From Splendidivirga corallicola (GTDB lineage: Bacteria > Bacteroidota > Bacteroidia > Cytophagales > Cyclobacteriaceae), in the NCBI GenBank assembly GCA_030442035.1, contig JAUJEA010000003.1, forward strand, positions 62,001-126,000: a stretch of DNA of 64,000 bases. Reading direction: 5' to 3'. Made by a program: the position numbers and the translations under genes. The notes under the pieces were generated by a model. It saw nothing but the letters and a program-made list of their open reading frames with translations, was not told where the DNA came from and ran no database searches. The stretch's first letter is position 1, and every line of letters starts with the position of its first letter. Shown piece by piece: positions 1 to 9,009 of the stretch.

Positions 1-80
1 GGCACATGGGTATGTTTGAAGAGAAGGAAGCGACTTTGAGTTTAGTTGAAAAGTTTATAAAAAAATCCTTGGATTCGTAG
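1..80 (+). CDS. C-terminal end of a probable alpha/beta hydrolase (5' truncated)
   Basis: Reading from base 3, an open frame gives about 25 residues beginning His-Met-Gly-Met-Phe-Glu and ending at TAG (78-80). An HxGMFE-like stretch followed by a short amphipathic helix is how many alpha/beta-fold hydrolases end, with the His as the catalytic base. The start and the rest of the protein lie outside the window, so the family is a guess from a very short piece. A terminator hairpin overlaps the stop codon, which supports this being a true gene end. Confidence 0.45.
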   Translation, partial: HMGMFEEKEATLSLVEKFIKKSLDS

Positions 81-112
81 GTGATAAGCGGTTGAATACC
101 AATCACCTTTTT
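79..112 (+). terminator. Rho-independent terminator after the truncated gene
   Basis: AGGTGAT (79-85) pairs with ATCACCT (102-108), with an inner GGT/ACC pairing (90-92 with 98-100), followed by a run of five T. It begins on the stop codon of the upstream gene. The rest of the gap up to 372 is AT-rich and shows no gene or clear promoter motif. Confidence 0.6.
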
Positions 113-372
113 GTAATTGCGTTAAACTATTACTTAACTATCCTAATAATACCTCTCTTCAGATACTTTAAAAAAACATGTTACGTTGAATTAAAGTAAT
201 TAGAAGGATTTACAAGTTTATTTTACAATGTACTTTTTTATGAAAATTTCATTGAGTATGTGACTTAAAATAATTTTAATATTACCCTTCAATTGATTAC
301 TGAACTTTGTTTAAAAGAGAAAATTAAAAACTTAATAATTATCAATACTTTACGGATAAAAAGATAAGTGCC

Positions 373-1128
373 ATGGACAACAACATGCAAGAATTTTTAG
401 CTGTCTGGAACAAAAACCTTCTTATTGCATCGAAGGCGTTTTTGGCAGCGGGAGTAGTCGTTCTACTTTACTATTTGATTAGGTTAGTAAGCATCAGGGA
501 TCATAAGGCAAAATATGATTTCATCAATAGAAATGAGGTGAAATTTCTATGGTATTCCATATTAGGCCTGATCATATCCGGTGCATTGTTTGCAAACACA
601 CTATTTGCAGAATCAGAACCAATATGGTTCTTTGTTAGGATATTTATCACAATTTGCATGAGTATCATTGTTGGCGTTATCTTTTCTAATTCACTTAAAT
701 TCTATTATCCTTTTTATATAGAAAAAAGACTTAAGAAATTAAGATATACGCCTAGAAAATCTCCAAAGACCGGCAAACCGATGAAATTATTAAGTGAAGA
801 AGAGGAGGATGTTTATCTGGACGAAGGTATGCAGGCAGAGGAAAATGTTTTCTCGGTTGACTACGATGTTTGGGTAGATGAAGAGACCGGATATACACAA
901 ATAGAAAAATATGCCGGTCACTTACACGCACTAAAATGTCCGGAATGTAACTATCAAACTTTCAAGGTGGCACGTGAGGAAATTATTAAATCCCCAACTT
1001 TAAGTGAAGAAGGAGAACTTGATAAGTTCTACAAGTGTATATATTGCGGGCACAAATCCAAGAAGACATTTAGAATTGCTCAGTTGAAAGAAACGGGTGA
1101 AGCAGAGCCCAGTGTGGCTACTTCCTGA
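373..1128 (+). CDS. Membrane protein with C-terminal zinc ribbon, function unknown
   Basis: 251 residues. Three hydrophobic segments (about 17-38, 57-78 and 84-108) are followed by a basic linker, an acidic patch (EEEED around 142-146), and a C-terminal soluble domain. That domain has two CxxC pairs, C189-C192 (CPEC) and C222-C225 (CIYC), spaced like a zinc ribbon. I do not recognise the family; it may be a conserved hypothetical membrane protein of Cytophagales. The layout suggests an inner-membrane anchor with a cytoplasmic metal-binding knuckle. It stands alone: a terminator precedes it and another follows 6 bases after its stop. The ATG at 373 is the first in frame; ATG at 385 is an alternative. 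Confidence 0.75.
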   Translation: MDNNMQEFLAVWNKNLLIASKAFLAAGVVVLLYYLIRLVSIRDHKAKYDFINRNEVKFLWYSILGLIISGALFANTLFAESEPIWFFVRIFITICMSIIVGVIFSNSLKFYYPFYIEKRLKKLRYTPRKSPKTGKPMKLLSEEEEDVYLDEGMQAEENVFSVDYDVWVDEETGYTQIEKYAGHLHALKCPECNYQTFKVAREEIIKSPTLSEEGELDKFYKCIYCGHKSKKTFRIAQLKETGEAEPSVATS

Positions 1129-1134
1129 TAAAAG

Positions 1135-1166
1135 AATCCCGATCTCCAAAGGTCGGGATTTTTTTA
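1135..1166. terminator. Bidirectional terminator between convergent genes
   Basis: AATCCCGATC (1135-1144) pairs with GGTCGGGATT (1151-1160) with one G-T wobble and a 6-base loop, followed by T's. The T-run merges into the reverse-strand stop codon of the aldehyde dehydrogenase at 1164-1166, so the element serves the plus-strand gene and sits at the very end of the minus-strand gene. Confidence 0.8.
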
Positions 1167-2609
1167 TGAAAGCTTCACACAAACGTTCTTTGGTTCCGTA
1201 AAAAAACGTAACACTTCCAGCCCACCCTCTCTTCCAATGCCTGACTGTTTCATACCTCCAAATGGTGTACGAAGATCCCTCAGTAACCAACAATTGATCC
1301 AAATGATGCCACTTTTTATTTGATGTGCCACGTTATGGGCTCTTTTTAGGTTTTCAGTCCAAATCGTTGCTGATAATCCATAGGGTGTGCTATTGGCATA
1401 TTGAATTACTTCTTCTTCTGTTCCAAAAGGTGTCAATGTCACCACCGGTCCAAATATTTCTTCCTGATTTGTTCTGCATTGTGGTCCAAGGCCTTCAATA
1501 ATTGTAGGCTTAATAAAATAACCATTTTTACAACGGCCCTCCAAGGTTACCTGGTTACCTCCTGTTAAAATGTTTCCCCCCTCTTTCTGAGCTAATTCTA
1601 TGTAGGACAATACTTTATTCATATGTGATTCGGACACCACGGCACCAACCTGGGCGCCCTCTTCCAATGGATCTTTGACAGTCAGGTTAGCTGTCTTTTC
1701 TATCAAAGCCTGTTTAAACTTTTCATAAATGGAATTTTGAATAAAGATTCTGGAGCCACATAAACAAATTTGTCCCTGGTTAGCAAAGGAAGATTTCAGT
1801 GTAGTGCTTAAGGCCGAGTCGAAATCACAGTCTTCAAAAATGATATTCGGATTCTTACCTCCCAGTTCCAATGAAAGCTTCTTAAACATTGGTGCTGTAG
1901 TCGCAGCTATCTTTTTTCCTGTCTCAGTTCCCCCCGTAAATGAAATGAGCGGAATTTCAGGATGTTCAACAATGGCCTGACCGGCTTGCTCTCCTCTTCC
2001 ATGTACAATGTTCAGAACTCCCTTAGGTAATCCGGCTGCAATACAAAGTTCGGACAATAAAAATGCCGTCATCGGTGTTACTTCCGAAGGTTTAGCTATG
2101 ACACAGTTTCCACTGGCTAACGCAGGAGCAATCTTCCATGTAAACAAGTACAAGGGAAGGTTCCATGGGGAAATACATCCTGCCAATCCGATTGGATCTC
2201 TTCTGGTATAGTTAATGGCAATATGGTCCGTCATATGTGACTCAGAAGAAAAGTGTGTAATGGCTGTGGCAAAAAACCTGAAATTCGATGAGGCTCTTGG
2301 GATATCCACACTTCTAGCCAGTTTAATAGGTTTGCCATTATCTATACTTTCCGCTTGTGCCAATTTGTCCAAATGAATGTCTATCAAGTCTGCTATCTTC
2401 AACAGAATAGCACTCCTTTTTTCGGTAGGCATTTGCGACCATATTGGAAATGCCTGTTTTGCCGCTTCCACTGCGTTTTGAACATCACGATGATCTGAAT
2501 CCGGTATTTGTGAGTACACCTGGCCCAGGGCGGGATCAATATTGTCTAAATAATTGCCGGAAATTGGTTCTACTAATTCACCATTTATATAATTGTGGAT
2601 TTTTTCCAT
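1164..2609 (-). CDS. Aldehyde dehydrogenase, probably 2-aminomuconate-6-semialdehyde dehydrogenase
   Basis: 481 residues, full length for the NAD(P)-dependent ALDH superfamily. The motif ELGGKNP carries the general-base Glu, GQICLCG carries the nucleophilic Cys, and SPWNLPL, FTGGTETG and EEIFGPV are the cofactor and substrate-loop motifs. The GQICLC form is typical of hydroxymuconic/aminomuconic semialdehyde dehydrogenases (ALDH8-like). Its divergent position beside the 3-hydroxyanthranilate dioxygenase, kynureninase and kynurenine monooxygenase genes supports oxidation of 2-aminomuconate semialdehyde in tryptophan breakdown. Substrate is inferred from context; another muconic-type semialdehyde is possible. 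No decarboxylase (ACMSD) gene, needed just before this step, is in the window. Confidence 0.82.
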   Translation of the reverse strand: MEKIHNYINGELVEPISGNYLDNIDPALGQVYSQIPDSDHRDVQNAVEAAKQAFPIWSQMPTEKRSAILLKIADLIDIHLDKLAQAESIDNGKPIKLARSVDIPRASSNFRFFATAITHFSSESHMTDHIAINYTRRDPIGLAGCISPWNLPLYLFTWKIAPALASGNCVIAKPSEVTPMTAFLLSELCIAAGLPKGVLNIVHGRGEQAGQAIVEHPEIPLISFTGGTETGKKIAATTAPMFKKLSLELGGKNPNIIFEDCDFDSALSTTLKSSFANQGQICLCGSRIFIQNSIYEKFKQALIEKTANLTVKDPLEEGAQVGAVVSESHMNKVLSYIELAQKEGGNILTGGNQVTLEGRCKNGYFIKPTIIEGLGPQCRTNQEEIFGPVVTLTPFGTEEEVIQYANSTPYGLSATIWTENLKRAHNVAHQIKSGIIWINCWLLRDLRTPFGGMKQSGIGREGGLEVLRFFTEPKNVCVKLS

Positions 2610-2770
2610 TATTTAAATCAATCTGTTTACACTCAATGCTTCGGCTGTATTATTCAGCTTGATAAAGATAATCATTTTAAAATGGTCCATCTCATCAACT
2701 ATCCGGTCAAATGTGTTCAAAATTTTTTAAATTTAAACATAGAACAACTCCCAAATAAAAAAGTATTGCC

Positions 2771-3301
2771 ATGTCTATAAAAAGACCCTTTAATCTCCAA
2801 AAATGGATCGATGAGAATAGGGATTTACTCAAACCACCGGTAGCAAATAAAAATTTATATGCGGAGGCCGGAGATTATATCGTAATGATTGTTGCAGGCC
2901 CGAATGCCAGAAAGGATTACCATTATAATGAAACGGAAGAGCTTTTCTATCAATTAGAGGGCAATATTAATGTGCGCATTCAGGAGAATGGCCAGGCAGT
3001 CGATGTACCAATCAATGAAGGGGAGATGTTTTTACTTCCGGCAAAAATACCGCATTCTCCAGCGCGGAGTGAGGGATCTATAGGTCTTGTGATCGAAAGA
3101 GTTAGAAAAGGAAGTGACATGAAAGACGGACTCATCTGGTTCTGTGATAATTGTAATTATAAACTTCATGAAACTTATTTTCCATTAACCAATATCGAAA
3201 AAGATTTTTTACCACGCTTTAAAGAGTTTTATGGTTCCGAAGATCTGAGGACCTGTGATAGATGCGGAAGTGTCATGGAAACAGATAAAAGGTTTGTTTA
3301 A
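2771..3301 (+). CDS. nbaC: 3-hydroxyanthranilate 3,4-dioxygenase
   Basis: 176 residues, the normal bacterial length. This cupin opens the ring of 3-hydroxyanthranilate to give 2-amino-3-carboxymuconate semialdehyde. All expected residues are present: iron ligands H51, E57 and H95; substrate-binding R47, R99 and E109; and the second, rubredoxin-like metal site C125-C128 and C162-C165. Numbering matches the well-studied Cupriavidus enzyme. It is first of three same-strand kynurenine genes, 42 bases ahead of kynureninase, and divergent from the aldehyde dehydrogenase across 161 bases. The product feeds either catabolism through aminomuconate or quinolinate/NAD synthesis; the adjacent dehydrogenase favours catabolism. 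Confidence 0.95.
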   Translation: MSIKRPFNLQKWIDENRDLLKPPVANKNLYAEAGDYIVMIVAGPNARKDYHYNETEELFYQLEGNINVRIQENGQAVDVPINEGEMFLLPAKIPHSPARSEGSIGLVIERVRKGSDMKDGLIWFCDNCNYKLHETYFPLTNIEKDFLPRFKEFYGSEDLRTCDRCGSVMETDKRFV

Positions 3302-3343
3302 CAGAAAACCATTTTTTAGCTTGACTGTGCTTAACCTTTTACA

Positions 3344-4651
3344 ATGAACTTTAAGAGATCAAAGAATTTTGCAGAGGCCCTGGACCTTGAAGACCCACTT
3401 AAATCATTTCGGAAAAAATTCCATATTCCCAAAGCCAATGGAAAAGATGCCATATATCTTTGTGGAAACTCACTCGGTCTACAGCCAAAAAGTACTAAGG
3501 ATTATTTAGATGCTGAGCTAAAAGTTTGGGCCGATATGGGTGTTGAGGGTCATTTTAAATCACCCAATCCTTGGTTCAGCTATCATAAACGTTCCAAAAA
3601 AATCCTCTCCGAATTGGTTGGTGGTTCTGTTGACGAGGTTGTCGCTATGAACAGCCTTACCACAAACCTGCATCTGTTAATGGTATCCTTCTATCGTCCA
3701 AACGGTGAAAAATTCAAGATCATTACAGAACAAGGTGCATTCCCCTCCGATCAATATGCCTTGGAATCTCAGGTGAGATTTCATGGATTTGATCCAAGCG
3801 AGGCAATTATTGAATTGGTTCCCCGGGCCGGCGAGCATTTTTTGCGGACTGAGGACATCTTGAAAACCATTGAAAAAAATGCCCATGATCTGGCCCTGGT
3901 AATGCTTGGTGGGGTTCAATACTATACCGGGCAACTTTTTGACATCGAAGGGATTACTAAAAAGACACACGAAGTAGCTGCCGTTGCGGGCTTTGATTTA
4001 GCTCATGCCATTGGAAATATTCCTTTGGAACTTCATGCATGGCAAGTTGATTTTGCTATGTGGTGTGGTTATAAATATCTGAACTCAGGCCCTGGTGGCT
4101 CCTCGGGAATATTCGTTCATGAACATCACGCAAAGAATTTTGGGTTGCCAAGATTTGCAGGTTGGTGGGGTCATAGTGAGAAGGAGCGTTTTCTTATGAA
4201 AAAGGGATTCATTCCTGTGAAAGGAGCCGACGGATGGCAATTGAGCAATGCCAATGTCCTTTCTTTAGCAGCACATCAGGCTTCCCTCGAAATATTTCAT
4301 GAAGCGAGTATGGAAAGTCTCAGAAAAAAGAGTATCCTGCTGACAAATTATACTGAATTTTTGATCAATGACCTTGGAATCCCTAACGATATATTGGAGA
4401 TCATTACTCCTCAAAATCCTGAGGAAAGAGGTTGTCAATTGTCTTTACTTATTAAGAAGAAAGGTATCGAAGTATTTGAAATGCTAACAAAAAAAGGGAT
4501 CATTGCCGACTGGAGGGAGCCGGATGTCATACGAATCGCACCGGTACCATTGTATAATTCCTTTTTGGATGTATATGAGTTTTCCGAATCATTAGAAACA
4601 GCACTTGATTCTCTTAAGCTTGTTAAAAAAGGAAAAATTTCGAATTACTAA
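3344..4651 (+). CDS. kynU: Kynureninase
   Basis: 435 residues, usual length for the PLP fold-type I enzyme that cleaves kynurenine or 3-hydroxykynurenine to (3-hydroxy)anthranilate and alanine. The family signatures are visible: YLCGNSLGLQP near the N-terminus, FDLAHAIGN with PLP-contacting D218 and H221, and CGYKYLNSGPGG with the Schiff-base lysine K244. It supplies the substrate of the dioxygenase encoded 42 bases upstream and uses the product of the monooxygenase encoded downstream. A 147-base gap with no obvious terminator separates it from the next gene. Confidence 0.96.
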   Translation: MNFKRSKNFAEALDLEDPLKSFRKKFHIPKANGKDAIYLCGNSLGLQPKSTKDYLDAELKVWADMGVEGHFKSPNPWFSYHKRSKKILSELVGGSVDEVVAMNSLTTNLHLLMVSFYRPNGEKFKIITEQGAFPSDQYALESQVRFHGFDPSEAIIELVPRAGEHFLRTEDILKTIEKNAHDLALVMLGGVQYYTGQLFDIEGITKKTHEVAAVAGFDLAHAIGNIPLELHAWQVDFAMWCGYKYLNSGPGGSSGIFVHEHHAKNFGLPRFAGWWGHSEKERFLMKKGFIPVKGADGWQLSNANVLSLAAHQASLEIFHEASMESLRKKSILLTNYTEFLINDLGIPNDILEIITPQNPEERGCQLSLLIKKKGIEVFEMLTKKGIIADWREPDVIRIAPVPLYNSFLDVYEFSESLETALDSLKLVKKGKISNY

Positions 4652-4798
4652 TTTGATAAGTTTGAAACCCATACGATTGAATTTCAGAAGGAGCCAAAAA
4701 ATGACAACAGCTTCTCTTTATTTTTTAAATGAAAGTGACAGTAGTTATGAATTTTAATTTGAAAGCTGCTTTTCGACCTAGGGATTAAAGATTCACGA

Positions 4799-6145
4799 AT
4801 GAAAAAGAATATTGAACATATTTCGATGCTTGGCGCTGGGCTGGTTGGATCATTGCTCAGTATTTATTTGGCGAAAAGAGGCTATCATGTAAAAATATAT
4901 GAAAAAAGACCGGATATGAGGAAAACCGGTGCAGCTCAGGGAAGATCCATTAATCTGGCTTTGAGCGATAGGGGGTGGAAAGCTATAAAAGAGGTAGGTG
5001 CCTATAACGATATTGCCAACATTTCAATCCCGATGAAGGGCAGATTAATGCACGATGAAGATGGCAAGCTCACGTTTCAATCATATGGAAAAGAGGATCA
5101 GGCAATTTACTCTGTATCACGTGGCAGGTTGAATGAAGTATTGATAGACATTGCTGAAAAAGAGGGAGTTGAAATTATCTTTAACGCCAATTGCACTGAC
5201 ATCAATCTTAAAACTGCAGAATTTAGTGCCGGGATAGGAAATGATAGCAATGAAGAAATCATCAGATCAGACTTCCTGATTGGTGCTGATGGTGCTTTTT
5301 CTGCTATAAGAGATGCTATGCAGCGATCAGATCGATTTAATTATCAGCAATTTTATTTGGAACATGGGTACAAAGAACTAACCATTCCCCCAACTAAAAA
5401 TGGTGATTTTGCTATGGAGCCGAATGCACTTCATATTTGGCCGAGAGGACAGTTTATGCTGATCGCACTACCTAATATGGACAAGAGTTTTACTTGTACA
5501 CTTTTTTTCCCTTTCGAAGGTGAACATTCTTTTTCCTCACTCAATAATGAATCAAAGCTATTGGATTTCTTTAATGCTACATTCAAAGATGCTGTCCCCT
5601 TGATGCCAAACTTGGTTGAAGATTATTTTGAAAACCCTACCTCCTCTTTGGTCACTGTCCGTTGCTACCCTTGGGTAAAAGAGAAAGCACTTATTATAGG
5701 AGATGCAGCACATGCTATAGTACCTTTTTATGGACAGGGAATGAATTGCGGTTTTGAAGATTGTCAGATTTTTAATAAGATGATGTCGGAATATGGAGAC
5801 AATTGGACCGAATTCTTACCTGCATTTCAGCAATCCAGAAAACCCGATGCAGATGCTATTAGTGAGTTGGCTTTGAAAAATTTTATCGAAATGCGTGATA
5901 AAGTAGCCGACACTAATTTTCTACTAAGAAAGGAAATTGAAAGTAGGTTGCATGAAGCTTTTCCCGACCGCTGGGTTCCTTTATATTCAATGGTTACTTT
6001 TACTGATGCTCCATATGCCAAGGCACTTGAAATGGGTATTAGGCAACAATCCATCATGGATGAAATAATGAAGGATCCGGAAATATCAGAGAAGTGGCAG
6101 TATCTTAATTTTGAAGAAATTGTTAATAAGCTTGATAAAAACTAA
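4799..6145 (+). CDS. kmo: Kynurenine 3-monooxygenase
   Basis: 448 residues, full length. FAD-dependent aromatic hydroxylase converting L-kynurenine to 3-hydroxykynurenine with NADPH and O2. The N-terminal dinucleotide fold starts at MLGAGLVGSLL (about 10-20) and is followed by an acidic strand end (YEKRP). The second FAD motif GDAAHAIVPFYGQGMNCGFED is near residue 300. The C-terminal region, which has a membrane-associated helix in eukaryotic KMO, is soluble-looking here. It completes the kynurenine to 2-amino-3-carboxymuconate route with the two upstream genes. Its TAA overlaps the stop of the convergent gene: bases 6142-6145 (CTAA) encode both stops. Confidence 0.95.
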   Translation: MKKNIEHISMLGAGLVGSLLSIYLAKRGYHVKIYEKRPDMRKTGAAQGRSINLALSDRGWKAIKEVGAYNDIANISIPMKGRLMHDEDGKLTFQSYGKEDQAIYSVSRGRLNEVLIDIAEKEGVEIIFNANCTDINLKTAEFSAGIGNDSNEEIIRSDFLIGADGAFSAIRDAMQRSDRFNYQQFYLEHGYKELTIPPTKNGDFAMEPNALHIWPRGQFMLIALPNMDKSFTCTLFFPFEGEHSFSSLNNESKLLDFFNATFKDAVPLMPNLVEDYFENPTSSLVTVRCYPWVKEKALIIGDAAHAIVPFYGQGMNCGFEDCQIFNKMMSEYGDNWTEFLPAFQQSRKPDADAISELALKNFIEMRDKVADTNFLLRKEIESRLHEAFPDRWVPLYSMVTFTDAPYAKALEMGIRQQSIMDEIMKDPEISEKWQYLNFEEIVNKLDKN

Positions 6146-7674
6146 AGTGCTTCCTTGACAGCAAAAAGTTGATTGTACTGAGTATACCTGTGTAGGATCT
6201 CTCTTACATATTTAACAGGCTCAAGTCCCCTGCAATAACCTGAGCCAACTACAGGATCAGAGAAATACTTTGGATCGGATTTGAGAAGTAGGTATTTTTC
6301 TACATTGTCATCCCATCTTTCAGGATCACTCCCATATTTTTCCGCCAAGCGCTGCGCGTCCATCACATGGCCTTGCCCGACATTAAAAGAGGCAAGAATG
6401 AACTTTATCCTCTCCTGTTTGTCTTTAACACGAGACAACCACAATTTACTCAACCACTCCAAATAATTGGTTCCGGCATCAATATTTTCTTGTGGTGATT
6501 CCAGGTCAATGGCGCCGTAGATAGATCCTGTTTCAGGGATAAGTTGCATGAGTCCAATGGCACCAGCCCAGGATTTAGCTTTTGGGTCAAATCGAGATTC
6601 CTGATAGATTTGTGCTGCCAGTAATTTCCAGTCCCAACCAATTTTCGTAGCTCCTTCCCTGATCAAGCTGTCATATATCGAAATATGGTTTCCACCAATA
6701 GATGAAAATTCGCTTTTCACTCTCGCCACGTGCGCCTTGTTGCTTTTAAAATATCTATTATAAATTACGTTGTAGTCCGGCTTTCTCTTAACATCCGCTA
6801 TCCATTGATTAATGGCATTTAATAATTCAGGTGAATTTCTCCTGACCGCCCATGCTATTCTTTGTGGAAAACTGATGGCTGTTTTCACATCAATGTTTGG
6901 ATGATAAGAAGCATTAACCATTGCAACATCTTCATCCGCTACTGTATAATCGATTTCCCCATCACTCACTTTTCTAACCAACTCTTCAGTTTTCATATTA
7001 CCGAATTCCTCCACGATGATGATATCACCACCGATCTCTTCAGATAGATTCTGCAATCTGTGGGCATAGGAAGAACTCTTCCTCACATAAACTTCTTTAC
7101 CAATCAGTTCAATGGGATCTCGAATCAAAGCTTGTTCAATCTGGTGTTTTTTCATTTCTCTCCAACCAATAGGTTTGCGCTGAATAAGCACCTGTCTGGA
7201 AGTACTGTGATGTGTTGTGAAATTGACCCGCTTCGCCCTTTCTTTAGTTACAGCTAAATTAAATGCTATGATATCGCCTTCACCCTCATTTAATTTAGAA
7301 AATGTGTCATCAATATCCGTGGTTATGTTAAGCTCCAATTCAAGATTAAGCTCATCGGCAAGCATTTTGAGCAATTCATATTCATATCCCATGGCCTTAC
7401 CTTTGTATAAAAAATAACTGGTTGTGTTATTATCAACAATGGCAATGATTTTTCCTCGCTTGCTTATTTCACTTAAATCGTAATCAACTGCTTCCTGAAC
7501 AATAGCCTTCTTGTCAGTCTGGGATCCACTTTCATTAGAAGTTTTTCTACACCCAAGCAAACAAATTGAAACAAATAGCAACAAAAAATACCTCTCCCAA
7601 AAAAATGTTTTGTATGAAACAAAATGTTTCCTGACTAACCATGGGTATTGTAAATTGGTAAATTTCAGACGCAT
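6142..7674 (-). CDS. MltF-like lipoprotein lytic transglycosylase
   Basis: 510 residues in two parts. A basic N-region and hydrophobic stretch end in a lipobox (SICLLGC, C42), so the mature form should be a lipoprotein. Residues about 70-310 are a type-3 extracellular solute-binding (SBP_bac_3) domain, and about 335-480 are an SLT lysozyme-like domain with the catalytic Glu in QESRFDP (E359), the GAIGLMQLIP motif, and ASFNVGQGH. This is the MltF architecture: cleavage of peptidoglycan glycan strands, with activity tuned by the N-terminal domain. The ATG at 7674 leaves an unusually long 41-residue signal; a GTG/TTG start nearer the hydrophobic core is possible. It is convergent with kmo and divergent from the ABC importer. 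Confidence 0.9.
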   Translation of the reverse strand: MRLKFTNLQYPWLVRKHFVSYKTFFWERYFLLLFVSICLLGCRKTSNESGSQTDKKAIVQEAVDYDLSEISKRGKIIAIVDNNTTSYFLYKGKAMGYEYELLKMLADELNLELELNITTDIDDTFSKLNEGEGDIIAFNLAVTKERAKRVNFTTHHSTSRQVLIQRKPIGWREMKKHQIEQALIRDPIELIGKEVYVRKSSSYAHRLQNLSEEIGGDIIIVEEFGNMKTEELVRKVSDGEIDYTVADEDVAMVNASYHPNIDVKTAISFPQRIAWAVRRNSPELLNAINQWIADVKRKPDYNVIYNRYFKSNKAHVARVKSEFSSIGGNHISIYDSLIREGATKIGWDWKLLAAQIYQESRFDPKAKSWAGAIGLMQLIPETGSIYGAIDLESPQENIDAGTNYLEWLSKLWLSRVKDKQERIKFILASFNVGQGHVMDAQRLAEKYGSDPERWDDNVEKYLLLKSDPKYFSDPVVGSGYCRGLEPVKYVREILHRYTQYNQLFAVKEAL

Positions 7675-7806
7675 AGGCTGAGATTCTTAATCTATAATAA
7701 GAATATTTTTGATTAAAACCTTAATCCAAGAGGAATTCGGAGGTTAACTTTATAAGTCAAATAATAATTAAGAGTATCTTGCGCAATCTCCTAAGCAAAC
7801 TCATCA

Positions 7807-8970
7807 ATGTTAAAAAAATACAGTATTCTCATTGTAACAGTATCGATCTCACTAGTTTATCAGGGGTGTATTCCGGATAATCAAAAAAAGGTAACCACTT
7901 CCTCAATCTTGGAATCAGTTGAGATCTATGAAACGAAGGTAGATTTTGCTACAGGTTTTAAGGTTTCCTATTTTGATCATTACAAGAAAGTTAAAATACC
8001 CCTCCCCTGGCAAAGTGCTGATCATGGCTTTGAATATTTGTTAGTTCAAAGGGGGGCTGAAGTACCCGAACATGATGAAAATGTTCAGGTCATCGAAATT
8101 CCACTTGATCGGATTGTCTGTACTTCAACCAGTCATCTACCTGCTCTGGATATGTTGGGCATTCCGGAAAAACTGATCGGTTTCCCTCATACTGACTATA
8201 TTTCATCTTCCTCCATCAGAAAATTGATCGATCAAGGTGGGGTCACTGATATTGGTATGGAAGCAGGAATAAACATTGAAATGCTGATGGAACTTGACCC
8301 GGGTGTGGTTATAGATTTTGCTATGGGCAATAATTATGACAAATATAAAAGTATTACAAAAGCAGGCATTCCGCTGGTGATCAATGCAGATTATATGGAG
8401 GAGACACCATTGGGAAGGGCTGAGTGGATAAAATTTATGGCCTTATTCTTCAATCTAGAGAAAAAGGCTGATTCGGTCTTCAATGAAATTAAACATAACT
8501 ATGATTCTTTATATTCCATAGCCTCTAAAATAAATCAATTACCAACCGTCTATAGTGGCATTGTCTATGGCGATGTCTGGTATATGCCTGGTGGTCAAAA
8601 TTTCGGTGCCAAATTTTTGTCAGATGCAAGGGGAGATTATTTATGGAAGACCAATGATATAAGTGGAAGTCTGAAGCTGAGTTTTGAAACGGTTTATGAA
8701 AAGGCCAATACCGCAGATTACTGGATCGGCGTCGGTTCCTATAAATCATTGAAGGAGATCAGGGAATCTGATGAGCGATATGCTTCATTTTCTGCATTTA
8801 AAAATGGAAATGTGTACAGCTATAATGCTAAAGTCGGAGAAAAAGGAGGCTCTACCTTTCTGGAATTAGGATATGCCAGACCTGACATTGTCTTAGCTGA
8901 TCTTATAAAAATTCTACATCCGCAACTGTTGCCTGACCATAATTTATATTTTTATGAAAAATTAAGGTAG
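7807..8970 (+). CDS. ABC transporter substrate-binding lipoprotein (iron-chelate/cobalamin type)
   Basis: 387 residues. A short signal ends at Gly-Cys (C21), a likely lipobox. The body is a BtuF/FepB-like type III periplasmic-binding fold: I(D)RIVCTSTSHLPALDMLGIPEKLIGF near 98-125, a middle helix, and a second lobe with GVWYMPGGQNF-like residues and VYSYNAKVGEKGGS near the end. Such proteins deliver siderophores, haem or cobalamin to a FecCD-type permease, encoded next. The ligand cannot be told from sequence. No cobalamin riboswitch was visible in the 132-base leader. A TATTTTTG box at 7704-7711 resembles a -7 element but lacks a good TTG upstream. Confidence 0.88.
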   Translation: MLKKYSILIVTVSISLVYQGCIPDNQKKVTTSSILESVEIYETKVDFATGFKVSYFDHYKKVKIPLPWQSADHGFEYLLVQRGAEVPEHDENVQVIEIPLDRIVCTSTSHLPALDMLGIPEKLIGFPHTDYISSSSIRKLIDQGGVTDIGMEAGINIEMLMELDPGVVIDFAMGNNYDKYKSITKAGIPLVINADYMEETPLGRAEWIKFMALFFNLEKKADSVFNEIKHNYDSLYSIASKINQLPTVYSGIVYGDVWYMPGGQNFGAKFLSDARGDYLWKTNDISGSLKLSFETVYEKANTADYWIGVGSYKSLKEIRESDERYASFSAFKNGNVYSYNAKVGEKGGSTFLELGYARPDIVLADLIKILHPQLLPDHNLYFYEKLR

Positions 8971-9009
8971 TGCCTTTGAGCTAATTGGGGTAACTTTTAT
9001 ACGATATAT

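Noticed and set aside
7675-7806. Possible cobalamin riboswitch before the ABC importer
   Set aside because: No B12-box-like conserved core or long paired structure was visible in the 132 bases; the ligand remains unknown.
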